A stretch of 64,000 bases of DNA. Source: Ravibacter sp964562455 (GTDB lineage Bacteria; Bacteroidota; Bacteroidia; Cytophagales; Spirosomataceae). This document shows, piece by piece, positions 59,891 to 64,000 of this stretch (the stretch's first letter is position 1; each line of letters begins with the position of its first letter). Location: positions 1 through 64,000 of the forward strand of contig CAZLTN010000013.1 in NCBI GenBank assembly GCA_964562455.1, written 5' to 3'. Position numbers and translations under genes: made by a program. Below the pieces are notes generated by a model, which searched no databases, was not told the origin of the DNA, and was given only the letters and a program-made list of their open reading frames with translations.

Positions 59891-60640
59891 TTTTTTGAGA
59901 TAACGTATCAGCAGGTACATACTCAGCAACAGAAGGACTGTTCCACCCAGGATACCATTGCGCACGTTGGTATTTTCAAACAGGTGCCCGTATTTATAGC
60001 CGATCAGGGCCGTAATTCCCAATAGCCAGACAAAGAGCGTATTGTACTCTTTGATCAGCCATCTCCTGTAATTGAACTCCATGCTGCCCAGGGTCTTCCC
60101 CAGTCCTCTGAAATCGATCAGCCAGCGATTTACCCGTTGTGTATACTCGTCGAATTCCCGGCCGAATTTATTCCTGAGAAAATTTTCTTCCGCCAGTACG
60201 ATGGCCTGGTAGATAAACAGGAAAAATGGTATGACCACCACGACGTAGAACAGGGAGTTGGATAATACTCCTACTCCTGCAAGCATCAGGATGTTACCAA
60301 CATACAGGGGATTGCGGCAGTGGCTGAACAACCCGCCGGTAACCAGTTGCTCGGCATATACCTTCTTATCTCTTCCACCCCTGATGATATAGGCCAGGCC
60401 GATGGTCATACCGCGCAGGATTTCCCCGGAGAACGTAATGGCCAACCCCAGTAAGAGCGGTATGAGGTAGTAGTCCGGCCCGAAAACCTTTTCGGTAAAC
60501 AGCTCGGGAGAGGGGAGGAACAGAAGAAGGTACAGGAAAATGAATAAATTGTTTCTGTATTTAAAGAAGAAATTACCGATTCCGATCATTTTTGTTAGTC
60601 GTAAAGTTTTTGTTACAAGGTAGCTCTTTCCCCCTCTCAT
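59867..60640 (-). CDS. ICMT/PEMT-like membrane methyltransferase
   Basis: A 257-residue membrane protein with about six helices and the S-adenosylmethionine site of the isoprenylcysteine methyltransferase-like family: SHCRNPLYVGNILMLAGVG and AEENFLRNKFGREFDEYTQR. ATG 60640 is favoured because a GGAG spans the cmoA stop 2 bp upstream, giving translational coupling; a later ATG at 60589 is possible. It may methylate a lipid or quinone. Co-transcription with a tRNA-modification-type enzyme is curious. Convergent overlap with bshA. Confidence 0.82.
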   Translation of the reverse strand: MRGGKSYLVTKTLRLTKMIGIGNFFFKYRNNLFIFLYLLLFLPSPELFTEKVFGPDYYLIPLLLGLAITFSGEILRGMTIGLAYIIRGGRDKKVYAEQLVTGGLFSHCRNPLYVGNILMLAGVGVLSNSLFYVVVVIPFFLFIYQAIVLAEENFLRNKFGREFDEYTQRVNRWLIDFRGLGKTLGSMEFNYRRWLIKEYNTLFVWLLGITALIGYKYGHLFENTNVRNGILGGTVLLLLSMYLLIRYLKKSGTWVNN

Positions 60641-60642
60641 CT

Positions 60643-61389
60643 CTACTCCGGCTTCTGCGCCACCACGCCGGAAAAATTATACCATTTGAAAAAAGTTTCG
60701 GCGTGATGAAAACCTGTTTCGCGCAATAGCAGCGAATTTTCCGAAAGCTTGTAGGGAATCAGCACGTTTTCCAGCGCTTCCCGCTTTTGCGATATTTCAA
60801 GCTCACTGTACTGGTTCCTTCTTTTATAATCGTAATAATAATTAATAAACCTCCTGTTATAAAGGCTATCTTCAGTCAGCACTTTTTCGACAAGAATGAA
60901 AACACCGCCCGGCACCAGTCCGTCGAAAATCTGCTTCAGCAGCCTTTCCCTGTAGATTGGCCTGATAAATTGCAGGGTAAGGCACATGACCACTACCGAG
61001 GCATTCGAAATTCCGGGATCGTGCTGTAAATCAGCCTTTCGCAGGTCTACCGGGCGTTTTACACCAGCCTCAGCCAGCTTTTTTTTGCATTTTTCGAGCA
61101 TCTCGCGCGACTCATCCAGGCCGACAAACCTGATATCGTCGGCAACAAGGGAGTTCAGGCCTATTAGAGTAGTGCCGGTGGAGCAGCCGAGATCATATAC
61201 GTCAGTGCCCTTCTGCACAAAGTCCGCGGCCAATTCGGCTACCATTCTCTGGATTTCTCCATAGAACGGCACCGAACGGTTGACCATGTCGTCGAAAACG
61301 CTGACAACGCTGTTGTTAAACTTGAAATCTGCCGGCTTATTGATTTCATCTTTGAAGACAGCGTCCTGTCCCTGATTTGAAGTGGTCAT
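60643..61389 (-). CDS. cmoA: Carboxy-S-adenosyl-L-methionine synthase-like protein
   Basis: A 248-residue class I methyltransferase-fold enzyme. CmoA signatures: RSVPFYGEIQRMVAELAADF, VYDLGCSTGTTLIGLNSLV, the VVMCLTLQFIRPIYRERLL helix, and KRRNQYSELEISQKREALEN. CmoA makes Cx-SAM for wobble-uridine modification together with CmoB. CmoB is not present nearby, so the partner is elsewhere or the enzyme serves another Cx-SAM user. It forms a tight operon with the ICMT-like gene (2-bp gap). Confidence 0.87.
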   Translation of the reverse strand: MTTSNQGQDAVFKDEINKPADFKFNNSVVSVFDDMVNRSVPFYGEIQRMVAELAADFVQKGTDVYDLGCSTGTTLIGLNSLVADDIRFVGLDESREMLEKCKKKLAEAGVKRPVDLRKADLQHDPGISNASVVVMCLTLQFIRPIYRERLLKQIFDGLVPGGVFILVEKVLTEDSLYNRRFINYYYDYKRRNQYSELEISQKREALENVLIPYKLSENSLLLRETGFHHAETFFKWYNFSGVVAQKPE

Positions 61390-61436
61390 GTAAAATCAAT
61401 TTTTATTTACAAAAAGTCGTTGACAGATAAAAGCCG

Positions 61437-62906
61437 CTACCAGCCTCCACCTAATGATCTGTAGAGCTGTAAAAGTGTAAGAAATTGCTGTTTTCTGATT
61501 CCTATCAGATCGACTTCGGCGGAAACCACCCCGTTTTGTGCCGTAACGACCTCCAGGTAAGTAGCAGCTCCTACGATAAAGAGCTCGTTGGATACCGCAA
61601 CGGCCTGCCTCAGCTCCGATACTTCTTCCTGTTTCAGATCATACATTTCCTCCAGCTTCTGAAGTCGCTTCAGATCTGTGGCGATTTCGTTAAAGCCGGA
61701 CAGCACAAGCTTATTGTAGCGCAACAGGGCTTCTTTCATCTCGGCTTCTCTTATTTGTCTGCCGGCTTTGAGCCCTTTCCTGTTCAGCAACGGGGCAGAC
61801 AAGCCTCCCAAAATACCGTATGCCAGCGAGCCGGGGGAGAAGATCAGTCCGCTCTTGAATGATTGCATGCCCAGGTCGGCGCTGATGTATAATGAAGGGA
61901 GAAAAGCCAGGTCGGCGGCGCGCAGCTCGGCATGGGAAGCGAGCAGCTCACTTTGCGCCTGGAGTATATCCGGTCTTTTACGAAGCATTTGCAGGGGAAT
62001 CCCGGTCGATATGCTGTCAGGGAAATCCCGGAGCCGGAGCGGCTCTCCTCTTGGTATCGGTTGTGGAAACCGCCCGATGAGCATATTCAACCGGTTTTCG
62101 GAGGCGATGATTTCCTGAGAAATACTGGCAAGCGCTCCTTTAGAATTAAGAAGCTGCGCAGTAAACTGGTTGACTGCCAACTCATTTGCCCTTCCTGCCT
62201 GTTTCAGGTTCAGTACCGTTTCAGTTGCCTTGGTCTGAAGATCGATGTTGTAGCGCATGATCGCAAGCTCGCTGTCGAGTGCAAGCAGGTGATAGTACTC
62301 CCCGGCAATTTCGGCAATAAGGCTGGTAATAATAAGGTTCCGGCCGTGCCCGCTGGCTATGAACCTGTCCTGTGCAGCGTGACGAAGAGCCCTGAGCTTT
62401 CCCCAAAGATCGACTTCCCAGGAGCTTCTGATTCCCAGGTAGTAGTCGGGCAGGAACCCGGTCGGGATAGACTGTTTTTCGTTGATGTTGGGCGAAAAAT
62501 TCGTGTCCCAGTTCCCTACGCCGTCCATTGTATAGTCCCCGTATTTCCGGCCTCCGCCCGAAACATCGGCGCTGAGGGTAGGGAGCATGGCGCCCCGGGC
62601 GGCGAGGATCCCCGCCCGGGACATTTCTATACGCTGCATTGCGATCCTGAGGTCGATGTTATTTTCAAGGGCGCTTGCTATCAATGAGTTCAGTTCTTCG
62701 TCGGCGAAAAAGTGCTCCCACTTTGTATCGGCCACACTGACTGTGTCATATGCTCCTGCGTAGGTTTCAGGAATGGCCAGGTCTGATGCCGGAAGCGCAG
62801 TCCGGGTGGTCTGGCAGCCCGCAAAACCGAGTCCGGCCGCTATGCTGATAAGAAGCAATATTCTTTTTGACGATGACATTTTACGATGATGATGATGATT
62901 TGACAT
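61437..62906 (-). CDS. Outer-membrane efflux lipoprotein, NodT/OprM type
   Basis: 489 residues. Start ATG 62906 gives an N terminus with a natural four-His run (NHHHHRK); ATG 62879 would begin MSSSKRILLLIS and also works. Lipobox GFAGC. Two OEP repeats follow, with SALENNIDLRIAMQRIEMSR, LGIRSSWEVDLWGKLRALRH, IPLQMLRKRPDILQAQSELL and a second helical hairpin. It forms the outer-membrane channel for the RND pump encoded 12 bp upstream on the same strand. Confidence 0.93.
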   Translation of the reverse strand: MSNHHHHRKMSSSKRILLLISIAAGLGFAGCQTTRTALPASDLAIPETYAGAYDTVSVADTKWEHFFADEELNSLIASALENNIDLRIAMQRIEMSRAGILAARGAMLPTLSADVSGGGRKYGDYTMDGVGNWDTNFSPNINEKQSIPTGFLPDYYLGIRSSWEVDLWGKLRALRHAAQDRFIASGHGRNLIITSLIAEIAGEYYHLLALDSELAIMRYNIDLQTKATETVLNLKQAGRANELAVNQFTAQLLNSKGALASISQEIIASENRLNMLIGRFPQPIPRGEPLRLRDFPDSISTGIPLQMLRKRPDILQAQSELLASHAELRAADLAFLPSLYISADLGMQSFKSGLIFSPGSLAYGILGGLSAPLLNRKGLKAGRQIREAEMKEALLRYNKLVLSGFNEIATDLKRLQKLEEMYDLKQEEVSELRQAVAVSNELFIVGAATYLEVVTAQNGVVSAEVDLIGIRKQQFLTLLQLYRSLGGGW

Positions 62907-62918
62907 GACTATGCGTCT

Positions 62919-64000
62919 TTATGCTGCCGGTGCGCTTTCAGGCTCGTGTTTTACGGCTTTCTTCCGGATCATGCTTGCGAAAAGGACGTATAATCCCGGA
63001 ATAAGGAACACGCCGAAAATAGTACCGATCAGCATTCCTCCGGCGGCCGCTGTTCCGATGGAGCGGTTACCCAAAGCGCCGGCGCCGCTGGCTACCACGA
63101 GCGGTATCAGACCGGCAATAAATGCAAATGATGTCATCAGGATAGGCCGTAGACGTTCGGAAGCTCCCTCGAGCGCAGCTTCGAGGACGGTACGTCCTTC
63201 GGCCTGCCTGATAATGGCATATTCGACAATCAGGATAGCGTTTTTTCCCAGCAGCCCTATGAGCATAACGAGCGAAACCTGGGCATAGATGTTATTTTCG
63301 AGCCCGAACAGTTTAAGCGCCAGAAATGCCCCGAATATCCCGACAGGCAGGGACAGGAGCACCGGTAACGGAAGAAGAAAACTTTCGTACTGGGCAGCCA
63401 GCAGAAGGTAGACGAAAATAAGACATATAGCGAAAATGTAGAGCGTCTGGTTGCCTGCCAGGATTTCCTCGCGGGTCATACCCGACCAGTCGTAGGTATA
63501 ACCCCTGGGAAGCTTTTCTTCGGCCAGCCGTTCAACCGCTTTAATGGCATCACCGCTACTGAATCCCGCAGCAGCTTCTCCATTGATCATGGCTGAAGTA
63601 AACATATTGTAGCGCGTCAACTGCTCCGGACCGTAGACCCGCTCCAGCCGGATGAAGGTCGAGAACGCCACCATTTCGCCCCGGTCGTTTTTAACGAATA
63701 GCTTGGAAATGTCTTCGGGGTTCCTCCGGTAATCCGGATCGGCCTGTACCATCACCTTGTACATCTGGTTGAAACGGATAAAGTTAGAAGCGTAAAAGCT
63801 CCCTACGAATGTCTGCAGTGTGCTCATCGCGTTTTCGACGGTGACGCCCTTTTTTGCCGCCATATCGGTATCGAGGTGAATGAGGTACTGCGGGAAATTG
63901 GCATCGAAGCTGGTAAAAGCTTCTTTTATCTCGGGAGAGTCATTAAGGGCCTGTACAAACTCATTGATAATGGAGGCGGCTTCCTGAAGGTCGCCCTTCC
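62919..64000 (-). CDS. RND efflux permease, HAE1/AcrB family (5' end beyond window)
   Basis: The C-terminal part (about 360 codons) of an inner-membrane multidrug exporter. The frame continues to the right edge (EFVQALNDSPEIKEAFTSF, FPQYLIHLDTDMAAKKGVTV), so a Met inside it is not the start. Visible features are the porter subdomain, YDWSGMTREE, then membrane helices with VYLLLAAQYESFLLPLPVLL and GKNAILIVEYAI and the final helices RPILMTSFAFIAGLIPLVV. With the downstream OMF it forms a tripartite pump; a membrane-fusion protein gene is expected just right of the permease. Confidence 0.95.
   Translation of the reverse strand, partial: KGDLQEAASIINEFVQALNDSPEIKEAFTSFDANFPQYLIHLDTDMAAKKGVTVENAMSTLQTFVGSFYASNFIRFNQMYKVMVQADPDYRRNPEDISKLFVKNDRGEMVAFSTFIRLERVYGPEQLTRYNMFTSAMINGEAAAGFSSGDAIKAVERLAEEKLPRGYTYDWSGMTREEILAGNQTLYIFAICLIFVYLLLAAQYESFLLPLPVLLSLPVGIFGAFLALKLFGLENNIYAQVSLVMLIGLLGKNAILIVEYAIIRQAEGRTVLEAALEGASERLRPILMTSFAFIAGLIPLVVASGAGALGNRSIGTAAAGGMLIGTIFGVFLIPGLYVLFASMIRKKAVKHEPESAPAA

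Overview
The window looks like chromosome from a Bacteroidota bacterium, most likely Cytophagales (Dyadobacter or a relative; this genus guess is inference). Visible reasons are an ECF sigma/FecR/SusC/SusD cassette, three proteins ending in type IX secretion (T9SS) sorting domains, TAnnTTTG-type promoter elements, a bacillithiol gene (bshA) and many Bacteroidota-specific lipoproteins and exported enzymes.

Layout. 1-1.7 kb: tandem 84-bp repeats, a small XRE regulator plus membrane protein pair behind a phased operator array, and an unknown anchored protein. 1760-1834: an intact tRNA-Val(GAC). Its last 21 nt plus 2 nt of flank recur as a perfect 23-bp direct repeat at 17786-17808. The 16 kb between looks like an integrated island. 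It carries ECF sigma/FecR/SusC/SusD, three exported Gfo/Idh/MocA-type oxidoreductases, a PIG-L deacetylase, an S9 peptidase and a DMT transporter. Just inside its right end lie the first ~20 codons of a tyrosine integrase, joined to the 3' fragment of a paralogue of the lipoprotein gene at 20796-22946. The island therefore seems immobilised.

17.8-25.3 kb: two lipoproteins around a divergent LytS/LytT two-component pair, a PhyH-type dioxygenase and an MFS transporter. 25.3-33.2 kb: a 1274-residue T9SS surface protein, a PEP-hydrolase-family TIM barrel and a T9SS M1 peptidase. 33.3-42.3 kb: housekeeping and stress genes (HAD phosphatase, M48 protease, rhodanese, dapF, DEAD helicase, SGNH hydrolase) and a Tat-type small subunit plus GMC dehydrogenase pair. 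42.4-56 kb: a T9SS GH42-like protein, acyl-CoA dehydrogenase, small lipoproteins, a PD-(D/E)XK-like protein, a Crp/Fnr regulator with a glutamine-synthetase-like enzyme, and a NagZ-like GH3 fused to a serine beta-lactamase fold. 56-64 kb: purN, UbiA prenyltransferase, bshA, cmoA with an ICMT-like methyltransferase, and a tripartite RND efflux system that runs off the right edge.

Several families of short repeats (REP-like palindromes, MITE-like inverted repeats and 16-, 22- and 84-bp tandem arrays) fill the gaps and often abut, or even supply, the stop codon of a gene. Functionally the island reads as a self-contained uptake and periplasmic sugar-derivative oxidation/deacetylation locus. The GMC/gluconate-2-dehydrogenase-subunit-3 pair at 37-40 kb is the sort of exported dehydrogenase that could feed such oxidoreductases, but that link is inference.
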